Shown one piece after another: positions 1 to 5,079 of a DNA stretch of 5,079 nucleotides; position 1 is the first letter of the stretch, and the number at the start of each line of letters is the position of its first letter. The DNA comes from Dehalococcoidia bacterium (lineage in GTDB: Bacteria; Chloroflexota; Dehalococcoidia; JACVQG01; JAHKAY01), in the NCBI GenBank assembly GCA_030740315.1, contig JASLXN010000032.1, positions 5,911 to 10,989 on the forward strand. The letters run 5' to 3'. Made by a program: the position numbers and the translations under genes. A model generated the notes under the pieces. The model was not told the DNA's origin and did no database searches. It saw nothing but the letters and a program-made list of their open reading frames with translations.

Positions 1-2
1 CA

Positions 3-151
3 GAGGACGTCGTTTCTGGTATTGATATTCCCCCTTTACCTAACTCATCTATGGATGGGTATGCTGTCCAATGGGGAAGCATCAAGGATGCCAATGGTAG
101 CAAGCCGGCAGTTCTCTTGGTTTTGGGGCAAGTGGCTGCGGGCTCTCTTCC
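3..151 (+). pseudogene. moeA: MoeA N-terminal fragment (molybdopterin molybdenumtransferase), broken and cut by window edge
   Basis: The frame starting at base 3 reads EDVVSGIDIPPLPNSSMDGYAV and continues to a GQVAAGSLP segment. This matches the conserved N-terminal part of MoeA, where (D/N)NSAMDGYAV is the family hallmark. MoeA inserts molybdate into adenylylated molybdopterin in the cytoplasm during molybdenum cofactor synthesis. Only about 49 residues of a protein normally near 400 residues are present. The start codon lies upstream of the window. After about base 150 the homology ends, where an RIMTGAP-type segment would be expected, and the same frame runs through unrelated LexA-coding DNA to a TAG at 231-233. 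Codons here often end in A or T and GC is about 51 percent, unlike the GC-rich genes downstream. No function is expected from this piece. Confidence 0.75.
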
Positions 152-157
152 ACCTCT
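141..157. other. Breakpoint joining moeA-like and lexA-like sequence
   Basis: Both reading frames make sense across these few bases. In frame 3 they finish the MoeA segment AGSLP; in frame 2 they begin the LexA segment SSTSV. The join therefore cannot be placed more exactly than about bases 141 to 157. MoeA homology exists only to the left and LexA homology only to the right. Hand-counted GC is 71/140 in bases 1-140 and 92/140 in bases 161-300. No insertion sequence end, target duplication or long repeat is visible. The join could be a deletion at microhomology or an assembly artefact. Confidence 0.7.
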
Positions 158-664
158 GTGGCCGACTACAACCTCCGCATTCTGGAGAGGGAGAGTCAGC
201 TACGCCGCCGTCCTGATATCTCCAGGGGCATAGAGATGCCGGGACGGGGCAAAGGAGTGTCCCGCGTGCCCCTGTTGGGTGTCATCGCAGCCGGTGCCCC
301 CATCCCCGTGCCCGATTCCGATGCCTGGCAGTCCACACCCCTTGAGACGGTGGAGGTCCCCGCTGAGATGGTGGGCCGGGCGCAGGGCGTATACGCCCTG
401 TGGGTGAAGGGGACTTCTATGATTGACGCCCTTGTTGACGACGGCGATATTGTCCTTCTCGAGCCGGCCAGGATCGTCAAGAACGGGGAGATGGCGGCGG
501 TGTGGCTCAAGTCCGAGAAAGAGGCCACCCTGAAGCGGTTCTATCAGGAGAAGAGGCGCGTCCGTTTGCAGCCGGCCAACAGCACCCTGTCCCCTATATT
601 GGTATCCTCCCAGAATGTGGAGGTGCAGGGCAAGGTGGTGGGGGTGCTACGCCGCGTGGGCTAA
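158..664 (+). CDS. lexA: LexA-family repressor (S24 autoprotease), N-terminally truncated
   Basis: LexA represses SOS genes and is inactivated by RecA-stimulated self-cleavage. From the GTG at 158 there are 168 residues, against about 200 usually. The cleavage pair is Ala45-Gly46 in GVIAAGAPI. The nucleophile is Ser87 in VKGTSMIDALVDDGD, and the general-base lysine is Lys126 in ATLKRF, so the peptidase domain is complete. The winged helix-turn-helix is nearly absent: only the end of the recognition helix and the following helix remain (SSTSVADYNLRILERE, beginning near base 146). The GTG lies inside this conserved helix and has no Shine-Dalgarno sequence, and the frame is closed upstream by TAG at 98-100, so 158 is a computational start rather than a believable one. 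As written the gene should not bind DNA and may not be translated. In an intact genome the missing part, about 50 to 65 residues, would lie upstream. Family assignment is firm; functionality is doubtful. Confidence 0.85.
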   Translation: MADYNLRILERESQLRRRPDISRGIEMPGRGKGVSRVPLLGVIAAGAPIPVPDSDAWQSTPLETVEVPAEMVGRAQGVYALWVKGTSMIDALVDDGDIVLLEPARIVKNGEMAAVWLKSEKEATLKRFYQEKRRVRLQPANSTLSPILVSSQNVEVQGKVVGVLRRVG

Positions 665-675
665 CCCAGACCGAA

Positions 676-698
676 AGGCGGTGTAGTACCGACCGCCT
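676..698 (+). terminator. Possible hairpin terminator after lexA
   Basis: A 7-base inverted repeat, AGGCGGT and ACCGCCT, flanks a 9-base loop and starts 12 bases after the lexA stop. The position and GC-rich stem suit a terminator, but no T tract follows, so it is not a textbook intrinsic terminator. An alternative shorter pairing (CGGT with ACCG) competes inside it. It could instead only stabilise the mRNA 3' end. Confidence 0.3.
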
Positions 699-800
699 AG
701 GTCATGCTGCTTCCCCCGGGATTGTCTTGACGCGATTGCTCTTCCCATCCCAACCCTGTGACTTGTTAATTGGACGGTGGGGTTAAATAAAATAGCTAAA

Positions 801-815
801 AGACTTCGTCAGTCT
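801..815. repeat. Short inverted repeat just upstream of the operon promoter
   Basis: AGACT and AGTCT are separated by 5 bases (TCGTC) and end 3 bases before the proposed -35 box at 818. This could be a regulatory half-site pair or a small hairpin. It is short enough to occur by chance and matches no operator that I recognise. Confidence 0.25.
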
Positions 816-817
816 GT

Positions 818-846
818 TTGACACTGCCAAAGGTGTGTGCCAGAAT
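818..846 (+). promoter_or_regulatory. Sigma70-type promoter for the greA-like/argF/der/plsY/gpsA operon
   Basis: A perfect TTGACA -35 box (818-823) is followed by a 17-base spacer and a -10 of CAGAAT (841-846, 4 of 6 consensus bases). It is preceded by TGC, which gives an extended -10. Transcription would begin near 853, leaving a leader of about 14 bases that starts at the ribosome binding site. A 4-1-4 palindrome, GAATTATTC (843-851), overlaps the -10 and start site and could be an operator. It is the best promoter match seen in the intergenic region. An upstream AT-rich alternative (TTGTTA at 763, TAAAAT at 788) has a poor 19-base spacing. Confidence 0.55.
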
Positions 847-851
847 TATTC

Positions 852-860
852 GGTGGAGGG
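852..860 (+). promoter_or_regulatory. Ribosome binding site that sets a TTG start for the Gre-like gene
   Basis: GGTGGAGGG lies 6 bases before TTG at 867. The longer in-frame reading begins at GTG 837, which has only AAAGG at 3-base spacing and falls inside the spacer of the proposed promoter. Both facts favour 867 as the real start. Confidence 0.65.
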
Positions 861-866
861 CATACT

Positions 867-1664
867 TTGGTCGAAGCTGACGCTCGCCTCACTATCGGAG
901 ACGCCGCTACAAGATTCCTATCGAGCTTGTCACCGGAAGAAAGGGACACCACCCAGCAAGAGGTGCAGCGCTTTGTGCGCTGGTACGGTTGGGAGCGGCC
1001 CCTATCCCGACTCACTCCACCCGAAGTGGCCAACTTTGCTGAAAGGATAGCCGCATCCACCCAGAACCCCGGCCCCAAGCTGGAGCCGGTACGGACTTTT
1101 CTACTTTACGCAAAGAGACAGAAACTTACCTCCACCAACATGGCGGCCCACCTCAAGCTCAAGAAGTTAGGGGCAAAAGTGGCGCCGCCTCGGCGGACTG
1201 GAGCACCCCCGCCATCGCTGACCACAGAGGGGGCCGAAGAGATGAAACGGGACCTCCAGGCCATGCAACAGGAGCGACAGGTTGTGGTCCAACAGGTACG
1301 CACCGCCCGGGAGGACAAGGACTTCCGAGAGAACGCCCCGCTGGAGGCAGCTCGGGAGCGGCTGTCCTTTCTGGACTCCCGTATCAGGTCTATAGAGGCT
1401 GCCCTGGGTGGTGATGTGGTGGACACGAAGATGGTATCGGCCCGGCGGGCTGGGCTGGGCAGCCGGGTAACCATCTCTGATCCCAACGGAACCTCTGCCA
1501 TATATACGCTGGTGGACCCCAGCGAAGCCAGCCTGGCGAAAGGTAAGATTTCAATCACATCCCCTCTGGGACAAGCCCTGCTGAGCAAGAAAGAGGGACA
1601 GGACGTGGAAGTGAAGGCCCCCGGGGGTAAGTTGCGCTACCACTTGGAAGCTATCGCCCCATGA
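867..1664 (+). CDS. Integrase-like SAM domain fused to a GreA/GreB-type transcription factor
   Basis: From the TTG start the product is 265 residues, against about 158 for ordinary GreA. Residues about 8-105 resemble the helical core-binding (SAM-like) domain of tyrosine recombinases: an LTIGDAATRFLSSL start, then a RFVRWYG segment, LTPPEVANFAERI, and a LEPVRTFLLYA helix. There is no catalytic recombinase domain. After a Pro-rich linker (PPRRTGAPPP), residues about 118-181 form a Gre coiled coil; its tip DFREN keeps the acidic pair Asp152 and Glu155 that positions Mg2+ in the RNA polymerase secondary channel. Residues about 194-265 are the FKBP-like globular domain, with GLGSRVTI, ISITSPLGQALL and APGGKLRYHLEAI. 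The expected role is rescue of backtracked RNA polymerase by transcript cleavage. The SAM-like part may bind DNA, though this is inference. It is the first gene of the operon, and its TGA overlaps the argF ATG. I withhold the name greA because of the fusion. Confidence 0.8.
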   Translation: MVEADARLTIGDAATRFLSSLSPEERDTTQQEVQRFVRWYGWERPLSRLTPPEVANFAERIAASTQNPGPKLEPVRTFLLYAKRQKLTSTNMAAHLKLKKLGAKVAPPRRTGAPPPSLTTEGAEEMKRDLQAMQQERQVVVQQVRTAREDKDFRENAPLEAARERLSFLDSRIRSIEAALGGDVVDTKMVSARRAGLGSRVTISDPNGTSAIYTLVDPSEASLAKGKISITSPLGQALLSKKEGQDVEVKAPGGKLRYHLEAIAP

Positions 1665-2590
1665 TGGGTAAGGACCTCTTGTCAGTGGCCGACCTCACGG
1701 CTGACGATATCCGGAGCCTCCTAGACCACGCCCAAGGTATGATAGGCAACAGAGGCAGCCAGCTTGAGGGGAAGACGGTGGCACTTCTATTTGAAAAGCC
1801 CTCCCTGCGTACAAGGGTAAGCTTTGAAGTCGCCGCCCGCCATCTGGGTGGCGATAGCCTGTTCCTGCCCTCCGCAGAAGTGGGCGTGGGCACAAGAGAG
1901 CCGGTGTCGCATGTGGCTTGGGTGCTCAGCCGCTATGTGGATGGGCTGGTGGTACGCACCTTCGCCCAGAGCACCGTTGAGGAACTAGCCCAGCACGCCT
2001 CTATACCCGTAATCAACGGCCTCTCCGACCATGAGCACCCCTGCCAAGCCCTGGCTGACATCCTCACTATCCGGCAGAAGAAGGGGAAACTGGCCGGGCT
2101 TACACTGGCCTTCGTGGGCGATGCCAACAATGTGGCCCGCAGCCTGCTGCTTGCCTCAGCCAGGGTAGGGATAAACTTTCATCTGGCTGCCCCACAGGCA
2201 TACGCCATGGACGGTAACATTGTATCGCAAGCCCGCTCCGCTGCCGCCACTGGCGGCTCCCGGCTCCTGTTCACCCAAGACGCGCGGGAGGCGGTAGCCG
2301 GGGCCGACGTGGTATACACCGATGTATGGACAAGTATGGGGCAGGAGGCGGAGTCAGTGCAGCGAAGAAAGGACTTTTCAGCTTACCAGGTGGACGCCGG
2401 TTTGCTTTCCGCAGCCCCCAGAGCCATATTCATGCACCCCCTCCCTGCTCACCTTGGTGAGGAGGTGGCTCCCGATGTCCTGGAGGGGCCACAGTCGGTC
2501 GTCTTTGACCAGGCGGAGAACCGCCTGCATATTCAAAAAGCGGTGCTTGCCCGTCTGCTGAGCGGCACCCGCACTGGGGAACGGGCGTGA
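1661..2590 (+). CDS. argF: Ornithine carbamoyltransferase (EC 2.1.3.3)
   Basis: ArgF joins carbamoyl phosphate and ornithine to give citrulline in cytoplasmic arginine synthesis. At 309 residues it has the usual length. The carbamoyl-phosphate domain holds SLRTR (48-52) and HPCQ (126-129). The ornithine domain holds FVGDANNVARSL (151-162), DVWTSMGQE (221-229) and FDQAENRLH with Arg288. The DVWTSMG motif separates it from aspartate carbamoyltransferase. Two places are unusual: the normal HCLP ornithine loop is HPLPAHLGEE (259-268), so the family cysteine is proline, and the common GRGE(S/P) segment reads GTREPV. This could be a lineage variant or signal altered substrate use; N-acetylornithine or related transcarbamylase activity is a weaker alternative. 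ATG 1661 overlaps the previous TGA by 4 bases; a second ATG at 1664 would also work. Only a weak GGAAG (1646-1650) precedes it, suggesting translational coupling. No other arginine gene is in the window. Confidence 0.95.
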   Translation: MMGKDLLSVADLTADDIRSLLDHAQGMIGNRGSQLEGKTVALLFEKPSLRTRVSFEVAARHLGGDSLFLPSAEVGVGTREPVSHVAWVLSRYVDGLVVRTFAQSTVEELAQHASIPVINGLSDHEHPCQALADILTIRQKKGKLAGLTLAFVGDANNVARSLLLASARVGINFHLAAPQAYAMDGNIVSQARSAAATGGSRLLFTQDAREAVAGADVVYTDVWTSMGQEAESVQRRKDFSAYQVDAGLLSAAPRAIFMHPLPAHLGEEVAPDVLEGPQSVVFDQAENRLHIQKAVLARLLSGTRTGERA

Positions 2591-3918
2591 ACACCCCCCT
2601 GGTGGCAATAGTGGGGCGGCCCAATGTAGGTAAGTCCACCCTGCTCAACCGCCTGGCCGGCCACCGCCAAGCAATAGTAGAGGACTTCCCCGGCACCACC
2701 CGTGACCGCATCTATGCCGATATCTCGCACGATGACCGTGAGTTCACGATAGTAGACACGGGGGGCCTGGAGATGTCACCCGGCACCAACATGGCCCGCC
2801 AGGTGAAAGCCCAGGTGGAGGTGGCTGTAGATGAGGCCGATGTCATCCTGTTTATGGTGGACACCGGGGAGGGGCTGACCGCCGGGGACGAGGAGGTGGC
2901 CGCCGCGCTGCGGCACAGCGGCAAACCGCTCCTGCTGGTGGCCAACAAGGCTGAGACCCGTGGCCGGCGGGATAACGCAGTAGAGTTCTATCGCCTGGGG
3001 CTGGGAGAGCCCCTGACCATCAGCGCCTACCATGGTAGAGGGGTAATCGAGCTACTAGAGCGACTTATGCCCCTGCTGCCCCAGGGTGCCCAGGAGCAGG
3101 CCGGGGAGCCGATGATGCGGGTGGCAATTGTGGGGCGTCCCAATGTGGGCAAATCCATGCTCCTTAACGCCATAGTGGGCCAGGAGCGGGCACTGGTGAT
3201 GGATATTCCTGGTACCACGCGGGACGCCTTGGATACCCCCTGGCTCTTTGAGGAGCAGCCGGTGCTGCTCATTGACACCGCCGGACTGCGCCGCCGGGGA
3301 CACATTTCGCCCGGGGTGGAGCGTTATAGTATGCTCCGGGCCATGCGGGCCATCGGCAGGGCGGATGTGGCCATACTGGTCATAGAGGCGCTTAGTGGCA
3401 TCACCGCTCAGGACATGCACATCGCCGGGTTCGTCCAGGATGCCTACAAGGGAATTGTGGTGGTGGTGAACAAATGGGACTTGGTGGAGCAGCCGGACAT
3501 GGCCTCATACGTCGCCTACTTACGAAACAAGTTCAGGTTCATACCATACGCCCCGGTTGTATTTACCTCGGCCCTGCGCGGTACCGGTGTGGATGGGGTG
3601 TTGGATGCGGCCCATAATGTCTATCAGGAGCGGCTCAACGAGCCGCCCGCGGAAAGCCTGCGCAAAGTAGTGGAAGAGGCCCTAACCAGCCACCACCCCC
3701 CCAACCGCGGCGGCCGTGCCCTGAAGGTATTCTCCACGTCCCAGGTGCAGGTCAACCCTCCCACATTTATGTTCCGGGTGAATGACCCCCGCCTCCTTCA
3801 TTTCTCCTACCAGCGCTACTTAGAGAACCGGCTCCGAGATGCCTTTGGCTTTCGTGGTACGCCGGTACGGTTACTTTTCAAAGGCCGAGGGAGGAAATCA
3901 TCGCCGCTTGGCCGGTAG
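2587..3918 (+). CDS. der: GTPase Der (EngA), ribosome assembly factor
   Basis: Der carries two tandem GTPase domains and a KH-like domain and acts in maturation of the 50S ribosomal subunit. At 443 residues it is full length. The first G domain has GRPNVGKST (10-18), PGTTRDRIY (35-43), DTGGLE (57-62), NKAE (120-123) and SAYHG (146-150). The second has GRPNVGKSM (183-191), PGTTRDALDTPW (218-229), DTAGLRRRGHISPG (230-243) and NKWD (295-298). The KH-like domain spans about 350-440, with NPPTFMFRVN and the basic LFKGRGRKSS end. NKAE replaces the usual NKxD in the first domain, a change I recall from other bacterial Der proteins. The repeated P-loops are also visible in the DNA near 2614 and 3132, reflecting the ancient domain duplication. 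The GTG start shares GTGA with the argF stop, and GGGGA (2576-2580) sits 6 bases upstream. Confidence 0.98.
   Translation: MNTPLVAIVGRPNVGKSTLLNRLAGHRQAIVEDFPGTTRDRIYADISHDDREFTIVDTGGLEMSPGTNMARQVKAQVEVAVDEADVILFMVDTGEGLTAGDEEVAAALRHSGKPLLLVANKAETRGRRDNAVEFYRLGLGEPLTISAYHGRGVIELLERLMPLLPQGAQEQAGEPMMRVAIVGRPNVGKSMLLNAIVGQERALVMDIPGTTRDALDTPWLFEEQPVLLIDTAGLRRRGHISPGVERYSMLRAMRAIGRADVAILVIEALSGITAQDMHIAGFVQDAYKGIVVVVNKWDLVEQPDMASYVAYLRNKFRFIPYAPVVFTSALRGTGVDGVLDAAHNVYQERLNEPPAESLRKVVEEALTSHHPPNRGGRALKVFSTSQVQVNPPTFMFRVNDPRLLHFSYQRYLENRLRDAFGFRGTPVRLLFKGRGRKSSPLGR
3889..3894 (+). promoter_or_regulatory. Ribosome binding site for plsY inside the der 3' end
   Basis: GGGAGG lies within the last codons of der. 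Five bases later is ATC at 3900, in frame with PlsY. The first canonical start in this frame, TTG at 3939, lies about 44 bases away and has no Shine-Dalgarno sequence of its own. The site therefore argues for initiation at 3900. Confidence 0.6.
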
Positions 3919-4541
3919 CTGTAATCGCTGCCTACCTATTGGGCGCTGTACCCACCGGTTTCTTGGCTGGAAAGGTGCTGCGGGGGCTGGATGTGCGTAC
4001 CGTGGGCAGCGGCAGCTCCGGGGCCACCAATGTGCTGCGCGTCTTCGGGGCGCGGGCCGGGGTAGCGGTGTTCCTGATTGATCTGGCAAAGGGTGCGGCG
4101 GCGGCCTCGCTGGGCCTGCTATTGTTAGGCAGCCCGGTGGCGGCGGTGGCAGCCGCACTGAGCGCCGTGGTGGGGCACAACTGGCCGGTCTACCTTCGCT
4201 TTCGGGGAGGGCGGGGTGTCACTCCATTCTTCGGCGGTCTGGCGGTGGTCTCCTTTCCCGTATCCTTAATCGTAGCCCTCATCGGCGGGATGGTGGCCTT
4301 CGCCATTATCGGTCTCTCTCGCTATGTATCACTAGGCTCTATGATGGGCACCGCTACGACGGCGGCTTTGATGGCTCTGCTTTTCACCCGGCGCATAGTG
4401 CCGGTGGAGTTGTTCGTCTACGCTACCCTGGGCGGCTTACTCATCATCTTGCAACATCGGGGCAACATCTGTCGGCTGATTTCGGGCCGGGAGCCGAAGC
4501 TGGGCCGGAGGGGCAATGCCCCGCCACCTGAGATAGGCTAA
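3900..4541 (+). CDS. plsY: Acyl-phosphate:glycerol-3-phosphate acyltransferase PlsY, apparent ATC start
   Basis: PlsY is an inner-membrane enzyme that transfers an acyl group from acyl phosphate to glycerol-3-phosphate, giving lysophosphatidic acid, the first step of phospholipid synthesis. From 3900 it is 213 residues, the normal size. Visible motifs are AYLLGAVPTGFLAGK (11-25), GSGSSGATNVLR (36-47), GHNWPVYLRFRGGRG (92-106), SLGSM (144-148) and HRGNICRL (186-193). Hydrophobic segments lie near 1-20, 50-90, 113-138, 145-164 and 168-185, fitting a multi-spanning protein. The frame has no ATG, GTG or TTG before TTG 3939, but conserved hydrophobic sequence of the first membrane helix extends upstream of that. 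ATC 3900, 5 bases after GGGAGG, restores the helix. The usual GSGN is GSGS here. The gene overlaps der by 19 bases and is followed one base later by gpsA, the source of its substrate. A conservative annotation would begin at 3939. Confidence 0.95.
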   Translation: MAAWPVAVIAAYLLGAVPTGFLAGKVLRGLDVRTVGSGSSGATNVLRVFGARAGVAVFLIDLAKGAAAASLGLLLLGSPVAAVAAALSAVVGHNWPVYLRFRGGRGVTPFFGGLAVVSFPVSLIVALIGGMVAFAIIGLSRYVSLGSMMGTATTAALMALLFTRRIVPVELFVYATLGGLLIILQHRGNICRLISGREPKLGRRGNAPPPEIG

Positions 4542-4542
4542 G

Positions 4543-5079
4543 GTGAAGGCCGCAGTCATAGGCTCTACCACCTGGGGCACCACCCTGGCCATAGTGCTGG
4601 CGCGCAAGGGCTTTCCGGTGGCCCTCTGGACCCGCACCGCCGCCGAGGCTACAACACTGGAGCAGTACCGTGAGAGCCCTTCACTGCCGGGAACACCCTT
4701 CCCTTCTACCCTCAGCGTCACCGATTCCCTACCCGATGCTGTTTCAAGGGCGGACCTGGTGGTGCTGGCGATCCCCTCCCAGAGAATGAGGCAGAATATC
4801 AGCCTGGTGGCACTCCACATGAAGGGCGCCCCCATCCTTCTCAGCCTGGCCAAGGGGTTGGAGACGGGCACCGGGCTGCGGATGTCCCAGGTGATGGCCT
4901 CCGAGCTGCCCGTCCGACTGCATCCTCATATAGCGGCCCTCTCCGGGCCCAACCTAGCCCGGGAAATAGTCCGTGCCCTCCCTGCAGCAACAGTAGTGGC
5001 CTCTGTCAAGCCGGAGACGGCGGAGCGCGCCCGTGAGATGCTAAGCACTCCCCAGCTATATGTCTATGCCAGCGCGGAT
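4543..5079 (+). CDS. gpsA: NAD(P)H-dependent glycerol-3-phosphate dehydrogenase, 3' part outside the window
   Basis: GpsA reduces dihydroxyacetone phosphate to sn-glycerol-3-phosphate in the cytoplasm, the acceptor used by PlsY encoded just upstream. The first 179 codons are present and open to the last base, against about 330-340 for the family. The Rossmann start is AVIGSTTWGTTLA (4-16), in place of the common GAGSWGTAL, so the second glycine of GxGxxG is threonine. Other hallmarks are VVLAIPSQRMRQN (73-85), SLAKGLE (101-107, with the conserved lysine 104) and ALSGPNLAREI (132-142, normally SGPSFAxE). A region resembling the family LPTA segment follows (RALPAATVVAS). The C-terminal substrate-binding helical domain is not in the window. 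GTG 4543 begins one base after the plsY TAA. Its ribosome binding site is weak, which suggests coupled translation. Confidence 0.95.
   Translation, partial: MKAAVIGSTTWGTTLAIVLARKGFPVALWTRTAAEATTLEQYRESPSLPGTPFPSTLSVTDSLPDAVSRADLVVLAIPSQRMRQNISLVALHMKGAPILLSLAKGLETGTGLRMSQVMASELPVRLHPHIAALSGPNLAREIVRALPAATVVASVKPETAERAREMLSTPQLYVYASAD

Noticed and set aside
196..528. 110-residue open frame on the - strand opposite lexA
   Set aside because: Its composition follows the complementary lexA codons, it has no recognisable family, and the + strand gene has clear catalytic motifs.
727..755. TTGACG at 727 as a -35 box
   Set aside because: No acceptable -10 sequence occurs 16 to 18 bases downstream.
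837..866. GTG at 837 as start of the Gre-like gene
   Set aside because: Only AAAGG at 3-base spacing precedes it and it lies inside the promoter spacer, while TTG 867 has GGTGGAGGG at a good distance.
867..1180. Integrase fragment as a sign of a mobile element
   Set aside because: Only the SAM-like domain is present, in frame with an intact Gre module, with no catalytic domain, attachment repeat or other mobile gene nearby.
1106..1588. 160-residue open frame on the - strand opposite the Gre-like gene
   Set aside because: It is rich in Ser, Arg and Ala, typical of a high-GC shadow frame. It has no family motif, and the + strand has complete Gre signatures.
2943..2957. NKAE in the first Der GTPase domain as an inactivating change
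   Set aside because: I recall the same substitution in functional Der proteins from other bacteria, and all other GTPase motifs are intact.
4510..4522. GGGGC-AAT-GCCCC hairpin near the plsY end as a terminator
   Set aside because: The stem is only 5 bases, no T tract follows, it lies within plsY codons, and gpsA begins 20 bases later.
4437..4871. 144-residue open frame on the - strand across plsY and gpsA
   Set aside because: It spans two clearly coding + strand genes and has no motif that I recognise.

Overview
The window looks like chromosomal DNA from a high-GC, non-model bacterium. I infer a Dehalococcoidia-like member of the Chloroflexota, from the LexA and GpsA sequence style and from my recollection of similar argF, der, plsY and gpsA neighbourhoods there. 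I could not test that placement. Every recognisable gene is on the + strand.

The left edge (1 to 664) is a patchwork. Bases 3 to about 150 read as the N-terminal part of MoeA (molybdopterin molybdenumtransferase). Near base 150 this homology stops, and the sequence continues in another frame as a LexA repressor that lacks most of its DNA-binding domain but keeps a complete autoproteolysis domain. GC content shifts at the same place, from 71 of 140 bases to 92 of 140 by hand count. This is either a deletion or rearrangement that fused two broken genes, or a chimeric assembly join.

Bases 665 to 866 hold no gene I can support. They contain a possible hairpin terminator for lexA, an AT-rich stretch, a short inverted repeat and a good sigma70-type promoter (TTGACA, 17 bases, TGC-CAGAAT). 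The promoter lies just upstream of a strong ribosome binding site.

Bases 867 to 5079 form one tightly packed operon-like run. It starts with a fusion of an integrase-like SAM domain to a GreA/GreB-type transcript cleavage factor. ArgF (ornithine carbamoyltransferase), Der (double-GTPase ribosome assembly factor), PlsY (acyl-phosphate:glycerol-3-phosphate acyltransferase) and GpsA (glycerol-3-phosphate dehydrogenase, cut by the window end) follow. Junctions are 4-base overlaps, a probable 19-base overlap and a 1-base gap, which points to cotranscription and translational coupling. PlsY and GpsA act consecutively in phospholipid synthesis: GpsA makes glycerol-3-phosphate and PlsY acylates it. 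The other genes share an operon rather than a pathway.

The points most worth a second look are the moeA/lexA junction, the SAM-Gre fusion, the apparent ATC start of plsY, and the substituted ornithine-loop motif in ArgF. I found no mobile element, CRISPR array, tRNA or rRNA.
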